From the NCBI GenBank assembly GCA_964584755.1, contig CAZPAV010000041.1, positions 1 to 25,090 on the forward strand: a stretch of DNA of 25,090 bases, written 5' to 3'. The notes beneath the pieces were generated by a model. That model had not been told where the DNA came from and did no database searches. It was given only the letters and a program-made list of their open reading frames with translations. The position numbers were made by a program, and so were the translations under genes. This document shows positions 1 through 7,202 of the stretch, one piece after another. Source of the DNA: CAZPAV01 sp964584755. Lineage in GTDB: Bacteria; Actinomycetota; Acidimicrobiia; Spongiisociales; UBA5794. The stretch's first letter is position 1. Every line of letters starts with the position of its first letter.

Positions 1-2
1 GA

Positions 3-443
3 GGCAACGGAGGGCGGCGCCTCCCCGCCCGCCTCCGTCCCCGCCCCGCCCGCGCCGCCGAGGCCGAGCCCGCCTACGCCTCCTGGTCCGTCGGGGAGTT
101 GGGCCGCGCCCTCCGCGGCCTGTTCGCCGTCGGCTGGTCCTTCCGCCGCCTCACCGTGGAGGACCTGGTCGCCGCGGCGCGCGCCGGGGCCTTCTGGGAG
201 ATCGGCGCCGGCTGGGCGGTGGCGAGCCGCGCCGAGTTGGCGACCGAGGTGGGATGGCTCGAGACCCGCGAGGAGGACGCCGACGCCATGATCCTCGCCC
301 TCCTCGATCTCGCCGCCACCGGTGGATCGGAGGAGCTCGTGCTGTGGCTGCCCGCCCTGCCGTGGCTGGTGCGGGCGGCCCGGCGTCGGGGCTTCGAGCG
401 TCACCCCATGACCGTGTACGCCATCGATCTGGATCCGGCGTAG
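3..443 (+). CDS. Probable GNAT-family N-acetyltransferase, C-terminal part (5' end outside window)
   Basis: The frame is open from the window edge to the TAG at 441-443, about 146 codons, with strong G/C third-position bias, so this is the 3' end of a longer gene. The last residues (GFERHPMTVYAIDL) resemble the end of GNAT acetyltransferases, where an Arg-Gly-Phe segment and the final beta strand close the acetyl-CoA domain. The upstream part contains an Ala/Glu-rich helical stretch and a strand rich in Trp and Leu. GNAT enzymes move an acetyl group from acetyl-CoA to an amine; the substrate cannot be told from this fragment. An internal TTG at 99 is not a convincing start because coding character continues upstream of it. 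The family call rests mainly on the C-terminal motif. Confidence 0.55.
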   Translation, partial: GNGGRRLPARLRPRPARAAEAEPAYASWSVGELGRALRGLFAVGWSFRRLTVEDLVAAARAGAFWEIGAGWAVASRAELATEVGWLETREEDADAMILALLDLAATGGSEELVLWLPALPWLVRAARRRGFERHPMTVYAIDLDPA

Positions 444-446
444 AAT
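441..446 (+). promoter_or_regulatory. Candidate -10 element for the metal-binding lipoprotein gene
   Basis: TAGAAT differs from TATAAT at one position and includes the stop codon of the upstream gene. It would start transcription near 453, giving a leader of about 23 nt that carries the ribosome site at 463-468. No good -35 is visible. It abuts the Fur/Zur-type palindrome, so a bound repressor would block polymerase. Confidence 0.5.
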
Positions 447-462
447 GAGACTCATTCTCATT
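444..462. promoter_or_regulatory. Zur/Fur-family operator upstream of the zinc-binding lipoprotein gene
   Basis: The 19-mer AATGAGACTCATTCTCATT contains a perfect 7-1-7 inverted repeat at 443-457. Its core at 446-460 differs at only one base from the Fur-family pattern TGAnAATnATTnTCA. It lies between the -10 hexamer and the Shine-Dalgarno of a TroA-type metal-binding lipoprotein gene, which is where Zur represses zinc uptake genes. Zur is favoured over Fur or Mur because of the downstream gene, but the DNA alone does not separate them. Confidence 0.75.
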
Positions 463-475
463 GAGGTGCTCGCGC

Positions 476-1390
476 ATGCCCCCCCACCGTCCCCGTTCCC
501 ACGTCGTCGTCGGTATCGCCCTGGCCCTCGTGCTGGCGAGCTGCGCGCACACCGGGGGGAGCCCGCCGGCGCGGGTCGTCGCCACGACGACCATCCTCGG
601 TGACGTCGCCGCCGAGGTGGTCGGCACCTGCGGCGTCACCGTGGAGACCCTCGTCCCGCCCGGACAGGACCCGCACGGGTACCGTCCTTCGGCACGGGCC
701 ACCTCCACGGTCCTCGCCGCCGACCTCGTCCTCGCCAACGGCCTCGGGCTCGAGGAGGGCCTCACCGACCTCCTCGAGAGCGCCACGGCCGCCGGCGTCT
801 CCGTGCTGCGCCTCGGACCGCTCCTCGATCCAATGCGCCTCCCCGGCACGGACCGACCCGACCCCCACGTCTGGTTCGACCCGGTGCGTATGGCGCACGG
901 CGTCGACCTCCTCGTCGCGGCGCTGGTGGATGCGCTCCCCGACGCGGCGACCTGCCTCAGCGGCCGCGGCCAGGAGTACCGCGCCGAGATCCTCGCCACC
1001 GACGAGCGCATCCGCGCCCGCCTCGCCGGCGTGCCCCCGGCCCGTCGTCTCCTCGTCACGAACCACGAGGCCCTCGGGTACTTCGCCGACCGGTACGGCT
1101 TCACCGTCGTCGGAGCGGTCGTCCCCGGTGGCTCCCCCCTCGCCGAGCCGAGCCCGTCCGACGTCGCCGCCCTCGTCGCCGCCCTCGACCGGACCGGACT
1201 CGACGTCGTGTTCGTCGAGAACACCGAGCCGACGAGGCTCGCCGAGGCCGTGGCCGCCGAGACCGGGCACCCGGTTCGGATCGTCGAGCTGTTCACCGGT
1301 TCTCTGGGACCGCCCGGTTCGGGAGCGGAGACGTACGTGGGGCTCCTCGAGACCGACGCCGACCGGATCGCCACCGCGCTGGGAGGCTGA
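476..1390 (+). CDS. znuA: Zinc/manganese ABC transporter substrate-binding lipoprotein (ZnuA/TroA family)
   Basis: A 304-residue extracytoplasmic solute-binding protein of the cluster-9 metal family, expected to deliver Zn(II) or Mn(II) to an ABC permease. Residues 10-23 form a lipoprotein signal with lipobox LASC (Cys23). Metal-site histidines are visible as H67 (QDPHGY), H131 (DPHVWFDP) and H197 (TNHEALGYF). The C-terminal VFVENTEPTRLAEAVAAETG segment is typical of the family. The position usually held by the fourth ligand Asp (DSLG) reads GSLG at G274, and there is no His-rich loop. The ATG at 476 is chosen because GAGGTG at 463-468 is well spaced from it; the TTG at 461 overlaps that site. 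No permease or ATPase follows: the next gene is convergent after 14 bp. The symbol is by family; zinc versus manganese is inferred from the operator. Confidence 0.85.
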   Translation: MPPHRPRSHVVVGIALALVLASCAHTGGSPPARVVATTTILGDVAAEVVGTCGVTVETLVPPGQDPHGYRPSARATSTVLAADLVLANGLGLEEGLTDLLESATAAGVSVLRLGPLLDPMRLPGTDRPDPHVWFDPVRMAHGVDLLVAALVDALPDAATCLSGRGQEYRAEILATDERIRARLAGVPPARRLLVTNHEALGYFADRYGFTVVGAVVPGGSPLAEPSPSDVAALVAALDRTGLDVVFVENTEPTRLAEAVAAETGHPVRIVELFTGSLGPPGSGAETYVGLLETDADRIATALGG

Positions 1391-1404
1391 TCACGCGCGT
1401 CCGG

Positions 1405-2625
1405 TCACCCCGCGACGCCCACGGCCCCGACCGCCTCCCAGTACAACTCCACGGGGTGCGCCACCCTGATCCCGTCCCCGAGGTGTGCCCGGAGCTGCAT
1501 CTCGCACCCAGGGTTCGCGGAGGCGACCACGGCGGTGCCCGTGGCGCGCACCTGTGCCGCCTTCCTGGCGCCGAGCTCCCGCGAGATCTCGGGATGGAGC
1601 ACCGCGTAGGCGCCCGCGGCGCCGCAGCACAACGCCTGCGGATCGATCTCGACCGGCGTGTACCCCCCGGCCCGCAGCACCGCCCGCGGTTCCTCCACGA
1701 TCCGCTGCGCGTGCCGGAGATGACATGGGTCCTGCACCGCCACCGGACCCAGGTCGGCCTCGACGACCGGCAGCCTCCCCTCGTCGAGGAGCCGGGCGAC
1801 GAGCTCGGTGGCGTCCACCACACGTCTCGCCAGCTCCTCGCCACCGGGCACGAGATCGCCGTACTCGCGGAGATGCGCCCCGCACCCGGCGGCGTCCACC
1901 ACGACGAGATCGTATCCGGCGAACGCGGCGAGGTTCCGTCGCGCCAGGCGAACCGCGTCCGCGGCGGCGCCGTCGTGCGCGGCGAGGGCACCGCAGCACG
2001 TCTGCTCCGCCGGCGCCACCACCCGGTACCCCGCGGTCCGCAGGACCCCGACGAGAGCGGCATGGACCTCGGAGAACCACGCATCCATGACGCATCCCGA
2101 GAAGAGGGCCACCGTGCCCTCCGCGACGCCCTCCGGCTCCCAGCTCCTCCCCACCGTCGTCGGCGTCGGGAAGGGCACCCGCCGGAGCCCCCGGGCAGGG
2201 CCGGGGAGGAACCCGTCGACACCGAGGCGTTGGGCGGCGGCGACCGCCGTCGAGGCGAGGGCGACGAGCGGCCGCGCCGCGACGGCCCGACCGAGGAGGA
2301 CCCGCCGCGCCACCCGATCCGGGGTGGGATCCCGCACGAGGACCTCGGCCCGCGCCCCCTCCATGAGCCGTCCGAACGGGACGAGCGAGGGGCAGACCGC
2401 CTCGCAGGCCCGACACTGCAGACAGGCCTCCATGACCTCCTCGAAGCGCTCGTCGAACGGCACCTCGCCGGAACCCACCGCCGCCATCGCCGCCAGGCGG
2501 CCCCGCGGCGATGCCGCCTCGTCGCCGGTGATCCGGAACGTCGGACACCACGGCAGGCAGAGTCCGCAGGTGACGCACGACTCGAGCGCGTCGGCCGGTG
2601 GCGCCCAGTCCGTGACCCACCCCAT
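1405..2625 (-). CDS. glcF: Glycolate oxidase iron-sulfur subunit GlcF
   Basis: This 406-residue protein is the electron-transfer subunit of the GlcDEF glycolate oxidase, passing electrons from the flavin subunits toward the membrane quinone pool. Two ferredoxin-type [4Fe-4S] motifs are visible: C17-x2-C20-x2-C23-x3-C27-P and C68-x2-C71-x2-C74-x3-C78-P. The C-terminal half carries two CCG (cysteine-rich) domains, with TCCGALAAH near residue 245 and LCCGAAGAY near 345, as in GlcF and heterodisulfide reductase-like proteins. The ATG at 2625 shares one base with the stop of glcE (TGATG), which indicates translational coupling and decides the start over an in-frame candidate at 2727. The family also includes lactate-utilisation LutA and glycerol-3-phosphate GlpC, but the glcD-glcE partners support GlcF. 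Confidence 0.9.
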   Translation of the reverse strand: MGWVTDWAPPADALESCVTCGLCLPWCPTFRITGDEAASPRGRLAAMAAVGSGEVPFDERFEEVMEACLQCRACEAVCPSLVPFGRLMEGARAEVLVRDPTPDRVARRVLLGRAVAARPLVALASTAVAAAQRLGVDGFLPGPARGLRRVPFPTPTTVGRSWEPEGVAEGTVALFSGCVMDAWFSEVHAALVGVLRTAGYRVVAPAEQTCCGALAAHDGAAADAVRLARRNLAAFAGYDLVVVDAAGCGAHLREYGDLVPGGEELARRVVDATELVARLLDEGRLPVVEADLGPVAVQDPCHLRHAQRIVEEPRAVLRAGGYTPVEIDPQALCCGAAGAYAVLHPEISRELGARKAAQVRATGTAVVASANPGCEMQLRAHLGDGIRVAHPVELYWEAVGAVGVAG

Positions 2626-3758
2626 CAGAGTCCCCCCGGCAGCTTCCCGGGGTTGCACACCCCGGCCGGATCGAAGGCCGTCTTCACCCGTCGCTGCAGC
2701 TCGATCGTGGGGGGCGGTGCGCCCCACGGATCCACCTCCGTCATGAACTCGCCGGGCCCGTCGAGGACGACGAGGGCACCACCCTGCTCCTCCGCCCAGC
2801 GACGGGTCGCGAGGAAGGTGGCGACGGCGACGCCCTCGCTCCCGAGCAGGACCTCACCCACCCCATGGAGCGCCCGGTACGAAGGTGCCGGCTCCCAGGC
2901 GCGGATCCGGTCGACGGCCTCCTCCAGGTGACGCGCCGGCACCCGCAACGAGCATCTCAGGACCCCCTCGACCGGTGCCGGCCAGTGGAGTCCGGGACGG
3001 GACTCGCCCCCCAGCTCCGCGGCCTGCGCCTCCACCTGCTCCGCGGTCCCCCCGAGGTACACGAATCCCTCACCGTCGGCTTCGACGACCGCCAGTGGGC
3101 GGTACGCGGCCCGCCCGGCCCGCGCCGGGTCGGCGACGGTGACGGTGACCGTCGCCGGCGGCAGCGGCCACAGCTTGAGGCAGACGGGACCGATGAACCC
3201 GAGCGCACCGAGCGACCCGGCGACGAGGCGGGGCAAGTCGTAGCCGGTGACGTTCTTCACCACCCGACCTCCGGCCCGAACCACCTTGCCGTACCCGGTG
3301 GCGAGCGTCACCTCGAGGACACGATCCCGGGTCGGCCCGTACCGGAGCCGGCGGTACCCCGAGGTGCCGGTGGCGACGGTACCGCCCACGGTGGCTCCGG
3401 CCGAGTGCTCGGGGAGGACCGCGGTCTGCCCCCGCTCGGCGAGCATCGTCTCCAGCTCGGTGACCGGCATCCCCGGTTCGACGACGATCGTGAGATCCTC
3501 CGCCTGCCAGTCGACGACCTGCCGCATCGCCGCGGAGCTGAGCACGAGGTCCGGAGTGAGGCGTCCTCCGATCCCGAGCTGGCTCCCCGCACCGAGGAAC
3601 CCCACCCGCATCCCATGCTCCGCCGCCGCCGCCAACACCTCGGCCGCGTCGGCGACGGTCGGGGGTGCGACCACGAACTCGGCGTCCACACCCGCGGGAA
3701 CCTCCTCGAGGGCCAGACGTGCCAGGAGCTGCCGGGTGGCCGCGCCGAGGCTCGTCAT
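2625..3758 (-). CDS. glcE: Glycolate oxidase FAD-binding subunit GlcE
   Basis: A 377-residue flavoprotein subunit of glycolate oxidase. It has the PCMH-type FAD-binding domain in its first half: a GAGSQLGIGG loop near residue 57, PGMPVTELETMLAERGQ near 95, an ATVGGTVATGTSGYRRLRYG segment near 125, and VKNVTGYDLPRLVAGSLGALG near 165. The C-terminus ends in FDPAGVCNPGKLPGG, the usual closing motif of this family. GlcE is shorter than GlcD because it lacks most of the oxidase C-domain, as seen here. The ATG at 3758 overlaps the glcD stop by 4 bp (ATGA), so translation is probably coupled. GlcE is thought to be needed with GlcD for activity, although how catalysis is divided between the two is less certain. 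Confidence 0.9.
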   Translation of the reverse strand: MTSLGAATRQLLARLALEEVPAGVDAEFVVAPPTVADAAEVLAAAAEHGMRVGFLGAGSQLGIGGRLTPDLVLSSAAMRQVVDWQAEDLTIVVEPGMPVTELETMLAERGQTAVLPEHSAGATVGGTVATGTSGYRRLRYGPTRDRVLEVTLATGYGKVVRAGGRVVKNVTGYDLPRLVAGSLGALGFIGPVCLKLWPLPPATVTVTVADPARAGRAAYRPLAVVEADGEGFVYLGGTAEQVEAQAAELGGESRPGLHWPAPVEGVLRCSLRVPARHLEEAVDRIRAWEPAPSYRALHGVGEVLLGSEGVAVATFLATRRWAEEQGGALVVLDGPGEFMTEVDPWGAPPPTIELQRRVKTAFDPAGVCNPGKLPGGL

Positions 3759-5164
3759 CCCACCACCGCCCGTGGCGCGAGGTCGAAGCACCGGGACCCC
3801 GCCGGGAGGACCTTCCCGGGATTGAGGAGGCCGGCCGGATCGAAGGCGTCCCGCAGACGGGCCTGTGCGTCGAGGTCCTCCGGACCGAAGACGAGCGACA
3901 TGTAGTCGCGCTTCTCCAACCCGATCCCGTGCTCCCCCGAGAGCATCCCCCCGGCGGCGATGGACACGCGGACCATCTCGCCCACGCCGGCGAGCACCCG
4001 GGCCTTCTCGTCCGGGTCGGAGGCGTCGAAGGAGAGGAGGGGATGGAGATTGCCGTCCCCCGCATGGAAGACGTTGAGGAGGTGGAGCCCGTACTCGGCG
4101 GCGATGGCGTACGTCTGGCTCAGCACCTCGACGAGGCGGGTCCGGGGGACGACGGTGTCGACGAGGTAGTAGTCCGGCTGGAGCTGGGCGATCGCCCCGA
4201 ACGCCGACTTCCTCCCCCGCCACAAGAGCTCCCGTTCCCGCTCGTCCGAGGCGAGCCGGATCTCGGTGGCGTCGTGCTCGGTGGCGACGCGGCGAATCAC
4301 CTCGGCCTCCGCGGTGACCCCGGCCTCGTGACCCGCCACCTCGGCGAGGAGCACCGCGGCCGCATCGACCGGGTATCCGGCGTGGATGAAGTTCTCCACG
4401 GCCCGGATCATGGGCCGGTCCATCATCTCGAGCGCGGCCGGAACGAGTCCGGCGGCGATGATCCCCGACACCGTCGCCGCCGCGTGCTCCACCTCGTCGA
4501 AGGCGAGGAGGAGGGTCCGGACCGCCGGCGGGTTCTCCGTCAGCCGGACGAGGACGCGGGTCACGATCCCGAGCGTCCCCTCGGAACCGACGACGACCGC
4601 CCGCAGGTCGAGGCCGATCGGGTCGGGCGCGGCGCCGCCCACCACCACGAGGTCTCCCGCGGCGGTCACGAACTCGACGCCGAGGATGTGGGCGACGGTG
4701 GTGCCCTCGGCGAGGCAGTGCGGCCCTCCGGCGTTCGTCCCGACGTTCCCCCCGATCGTGCACACCGACTGCGAGGACGGGTCGGGGGCGAAGTGGAGGC
4801 CCCGGCCGGCGAGCTCCCGGGAGAGATCGAGGTTGATGAGACCCGGCCCCACCCAGGCGGTCCGGCCCACCTCGTCGACCTCGTGGATCCGGTTCATCCG
4901 GGTCATGGCGACGACCAGCGACGGCTCCACCGCCACCGCGCCGCCGGCGAGACCGGTTCCCGCGCCACGGGGGACGATCGGCATGCCGTGGCGGGCCGCG
5001 ATCCGCACGCACCCGGCCACCTCCTCGGCGGTCTCGGGGAGTACCACCGCGGCGGCGGGACCCGGCGTCACCCCGCTGTCCTTGGCGTAGAGGCGAAGAT
5101 CGAGGGGATGGGTCCGGACCCGTCCCTCACCGAGGAACGCCTTCAGCTCGGCCAACGCGTCCAT
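3755..5164 (-). CDS. glcD: Glycolate oxidase catalytic flavoprotein subunit GlcD
   Basis: A 469-residue FAD-linked 2-hydroxyacid dehydrogenase that oxidises glycolate to glyoxylate. It shows the PCMH FAD-binding domain (PRGAGTGLAGG near residue 75, GGNVGTNAGGPHCLAEG near 135, VVGSEGTLGIVT near 180) and the FAD-oxidase C-domain (HAGDGNLHP near 370, GEHGIGLEK near 415, FDPAGLLNPGKV near the end). Alone it could be D-lactate dehydrogenase, but the tightly overlapping glcE and glcF make glycolate oxidase the better call. The ATG at 5164 is preferred over an upstream in-frame codon at 5215 because family homology begins at MDALAELKAFLG and TACGCT sits six bases upstream, as for a leaderless transcript. 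The gene is first in the operon and divergent from the deaminase gene. Confidence 0.9.
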   Translation of the reverse strand: MDALAELKAFLGEGRVRTHPLDLRLYAKDSGVTPGPAAAVVLPETAEEVAGCVRIAARHGMPIVPRGAGTGLAGGAVAVEPSLVVAMTRMNRIHEVDEVGRTAWVGPGLINLDLSRELAGRGLHFAPDPSSQSVCTIGGNVGTNAGGPHCLAEGTTVAHILGVEFVTAAGDLVVVGGAAPDPIGLDLRAVVVGSEGTLGIVTRVLVRLTENPPAVRTLLLAFDEVEHAAATVSGIIAAGLVPAALEMMDRPMIRAVENFIHAGYPVDAAAVLLAEVAGHEAGVTAEAEVIRRVATEHDATEIRLASDERERELLWRGRKSAFGAIAQLQPDYYLVDTVVPRTRLVEVLSQTYAIAAEYGLHLLNVFHAGDGNLHPLLSFDASDPDEKARVLAGVGEMVRVSIAAGGMLSGEHGIGLEKRDYMSLVFGPEDLDAQARLRDAFDPAGLLNPGKVLPAGSRCFDLAPRAVVG

Positions 5165-5170
5165 GCGTCC

Positions 5171-5176
5171 AGCGTA
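5171..5176 (-). promoter_or_regulatory. Candidate -10 (TACGCT) for leaderless glcDEF transcript
   Basis: TACGCT on the minus strand lies exactly six bases before the glcD ATG, with no Shine-Dalgarno between. A start of transcription at or next to the A of the ATG would give a leaderless mRNA. No clear -35 is visible. The same geometry recurs at other starts in the window. Confidence 0.5.
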
Positions 5177-5232
5177 GCGCCACCGCCGGGGGGGTCGGCC
5201 CGAGCGGCCTCGCAATGGAGGAGGCTACCGGG

Positions 5233-5238
5233 TTGAAT
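5233..5238 (+). promoter_or_regulatory. Weak candidate -10 (TTGAAT) for the deaminase gene
   Basis: TTGAAT is six bases upstream of the ATG at 5245 and matches TATAAT at four of six positions. It lacks the A at position 2 that the other candidates here have, so it is the weakest of the set. A purine-rich GGAGGAGG at 5217-5224 would instead suit a TTG start at 5233. Confidence 0.3.
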
Positions 5239-5244
5239 GAGCCC

Positions 5245-6252
5245 ATGGACACGCAGACGTTCCTCCGCGCCCTTCCGAAGGCCGAGCTCCACCTCCACAT
5301 CGAGGGCACCCTGGAGCCCGAGATGATGTTCGCCCTCGCCGCCCGCAACGGCATCACCCTGCCGTTCTCCTCCGTCGAGGAGGTCCGGGCGGCGTACGCC
5401 TTCACCGACCTCCAGTCCTTCCTCGACATCTACTACCAGGGCGCGGCCGTACTCGTCACCCCCGCGGACTTCCACGACCTCATGCTCGCCTACCTGGAGC
5501 GGGCGCGCCACGACGGGGTGCGCCGGGCCGAGGTGTTCTTCGATCCCCAGACGCACACGGAGCGCGGCATCGGCTTCGACGTGTTCATGGAGGGGTTCGG
5601 CGCCGCCATCGACGAGGCGCGGGAGCGCTGGGGGATCTCGGTGGGCCTCATCATGTGCTTCCTCCGGCACCTCTCCGGGGAGGCCGCGGTGGAGACCTTC
5701 CACCGGGCCGAGCCGTACCTCGACCGGATCATCGGAGTGGGCCTCGACTCCTCCGAGGTGGGCAACCCGCCGGAGCGGTTCGTCGCGGCGTACCGCCTCG
5801 CCCGGGAGGCCGGACTCCACGCCGTCGCCCACGCCGCCGAGGAGGGGCCGGCGTCGTACATCACCGGCGCCCTCGACCTCCTCGGAGCGGAGCGCATCGA
5901 GCACGGCGTGCGCTGCGAGGAGGACCCCGCCGTCGTCGACCGTCTCGTGCGCGAGGAGATCCCCCTCACCATGTGCCCGCTCTCCAACGTCGCCCTGCGG
6001 GTCTTCGACCGGCTCGAGGACCACAACCTCCCTCGGCTCCTCGCCCGGGGAGTGAAGGTGACGGTCAACTCCGACGACCCCGCCTACTTCGGCGGGTACG
6101 TCCTCGACAACTACCTCGCCGTCGCCACGGCCTTCGACCTCGATCGGGCGACGCTCGCCGTCCTCGCCCGCAACTCCATCGAGGCCGCCTTCCTCGACGA
6201 GGGCGAGAAGGCGCCGCTGCTCGCCGAGATCGACGCGCACGGCACCGGCTGA
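5245..6252 (+). CDS. Adenine deaminase-type enzyme (adenosine deaminase superfamily)
   Basis: A 335-residue TIM-barrel metal-dependent deaminase. The zinc ligands are visible: H16 and H18 (AELHLHIEG), H196, and D277 in NSDDP. E199 would be the catalytic acid and H220 (RIEHGVR) the active-site His. The patterns LQSFLDIYYQGA, FFDPQTHTERG, GVGLDSSEVGNPPERF and PAYFGGYVLDNY are those of the bacterial/fungal adenine deaminase branch (adenine to hypoxanthine plus ammonia) rather than classical adenosine deaminase. The usual HAGEEGP motif reads HAAEEGP here, with A198 for Gly, while His and Glu are kept. The start at 5245 precedes family homology; 5233 and 5215 are in-frame alternatives. The gene converges, after 7 bp, on a BMP-type purine/nucleoside importer, which suggests purine salvage. 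Confidence 0.82.
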   Translation: MDTQTFLRALPKAELHLHIEGTLEPEMMFALAARNGITLPFSSVEEVRAAYAFTDLQSFLDIYYQGAAVLVTPADFHDLMLAYLERARHDGVRRAEVFFDPQTHTERGIGFDVFMEGFGAAIDEARERWGISVGLIMCFLRHLSGEAAVETFHRAEPYLDRIIGVGLDSSEVGNPPERFVAAYRLAREAGLHAVAHAAEEGPASYITGALDLLGAERIEHGVRCEEDPAVVDRLVREEIPLTMCPLSNVALRVFDRLEDHNLPRLLARGVKVTVNSDDPAYFGGYVLDNYLAVATAFDLDRATLAVLARNSIEAAFLDEGEKAPLLAEIDAHGTG

Positions 6253-6259
6253 GGACGCG

Positions 6260-7201
6260 TCACTCGCGCTCGAACACCCTCCCGATGGCGGCGGGCGCCT
6301 CACTCCCCAGCAGGTTCCGCAGGCGGGGCAGCCGGTCCCCGAGTCGCCGGAACGCGTCGGAGTACACGACCAGCAGAGCGAGGATCATCAGGGGGAACGG
6401 GGCGATCGGCAGCACCTGGGCGAGGCCGGGCACCACGCCCTGGAGCTGGAAGGCGGCCACCTGGAGGGCCCCGAACAGGTACGCCCCGAACGCCACCCGG
6501 AGCGGGTGCCATCCCCCGAAGATGACGATGGCCAGGGCGATCCACCCCAGGTTGAGCGTGAGGGTCTCCCGCCAGCCGAGCTTCACGTCGAGGGAGTAGG
6601 CGGCGCCGGCGATCCCCACCATGGCGCCCCCGAGGACCGTGTAGAGGAACCGGAGGCGATTCACCGGCACCCCGCGAGCGAACGCCGCCTCCGGCCGCTC
6701 GCCGACGCCCTGGAGCTCGAGGCCGGGACGCGTCCGGTAGAAGAACCACCAGGTGGCGGCGATCGCCAGGTAGCTGGCGTACACGACGAGATCGTGGTCG
6801 AACAGCACCTTGCCCACGAACGGGAGATCGGCGAGGAGGGGGATGGGCAACGGCGGCACCCGGGGACCCCGCTGGCCCACGAAGGTGTCTCCCAGGAACG
6901 AGGCGAGGTCGATGGCGAGGAGCGCGAGCACGAATCCGACGGCGATCTGGTTCAGCTTGAGGCGGATCGACCCGAACGCCACGAGGGCCGCGATCGCCGC
7001 CCCCACGACCGCGGCCGCGGCGAACCCCACCAGGGCGTACCCCGCCCAGAACGCGACGGCGAACCCCGCCATGGCCGCCAGGCGGAGGCTGCCTTCCAGC
7101 GAGAGGTTGATGACCCCCGCCTTCTCCGTGATCGTCTCCCCCATCGTGGCGATGACGAGCGGCGCCGCCGCGGCGATGATGGAGTTCAGCGTCGCCTCCA
7201 C
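6260..7201 (-). CDS. ABC transporter permease, BMP-type nucleoside/purine importer (second permease)
   Basis: A 313-residue integral membrane protein with about eight to ten hydrophobic segments, of the branched-chain/ribose permease superfamily. The early motif ETITEKAGVINLSLEGSL is characteristic of the second permease of B. subtilis NupQ/YufQ-type guanosine importers. A later cytoplasmic loop (GVGERPEAAFARGVPVNRLRF) matches the coupling helix that contacts the ATPase. The GTG at 7201 begins two bases after the preceding permease's stop codon ends, so the genes are almost certainly cotranscribed. Longer in-frame starts up to 7303 would lie inside the upstream gene and encode low-complexity residues, so they were not used. 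The substrate is inferred from family and neighbours as a purine nucleoside or base. Confidence 0.87.
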   Translation of the reverse strand: MEATLNSIIAAAAPLVIATMGETITEKAGVINLSLEGSLRLAAMAGFAVAFWAGYALVGFAAAAVVGAAIAALVAFGSIRLKLNQIAVGFVLALLAIDLASFLGDTFVGQRGPRVPPLPIPLLADLPFVGKVLFDHDLVVYASYLAIAATWWFFYRTRPGLELQGVGERPEAAFARGVPVNRLRFLYTVLGGAMVGIAGAAYSLDVKLGWRETLTLNLGWIALAIVIFGGWHPLRVAFGAYLFGALQVAAFQLQGVVPGLAQVLPIAPFPLMILALLVVYSDAFRRLGDRLPRLRNLLGSEAPAAIGRVFERE

Positions 7202-7202
7202 C

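Noticed and set aside
461..475. TTG start of the metal-binding lipoprotein, 15 bases upstream
   Set aside because: It coincides with the Shine-Dalgarno GAGGTG and adds residues not needed by the signal peptide; ATG at 476 is better placed.
1456..2931. Long plus-strand open frame opposite glcF/glcE
   Set aside because: It is a composition shadow of high-GC genes: the translation is Arg/Pro/His-rich without family motifs, while the minus strand encodes clear glycolate oxidase subunits.
3665..5236. Long plus-strand frame opposite glcD
   Set aside because: Arg/Gly/Pro-rich shadow; glcD on the other strand has complete FAD-domain motifs and gene overlaps.
5245..6252. Classical adenosine deaminase
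   Set aside because: LDIYYQGA, FFDPQTHTERG and GVGLDSSEVG segments fit the adenine deaminase branch better, although adenosine activity cannot be excluded.
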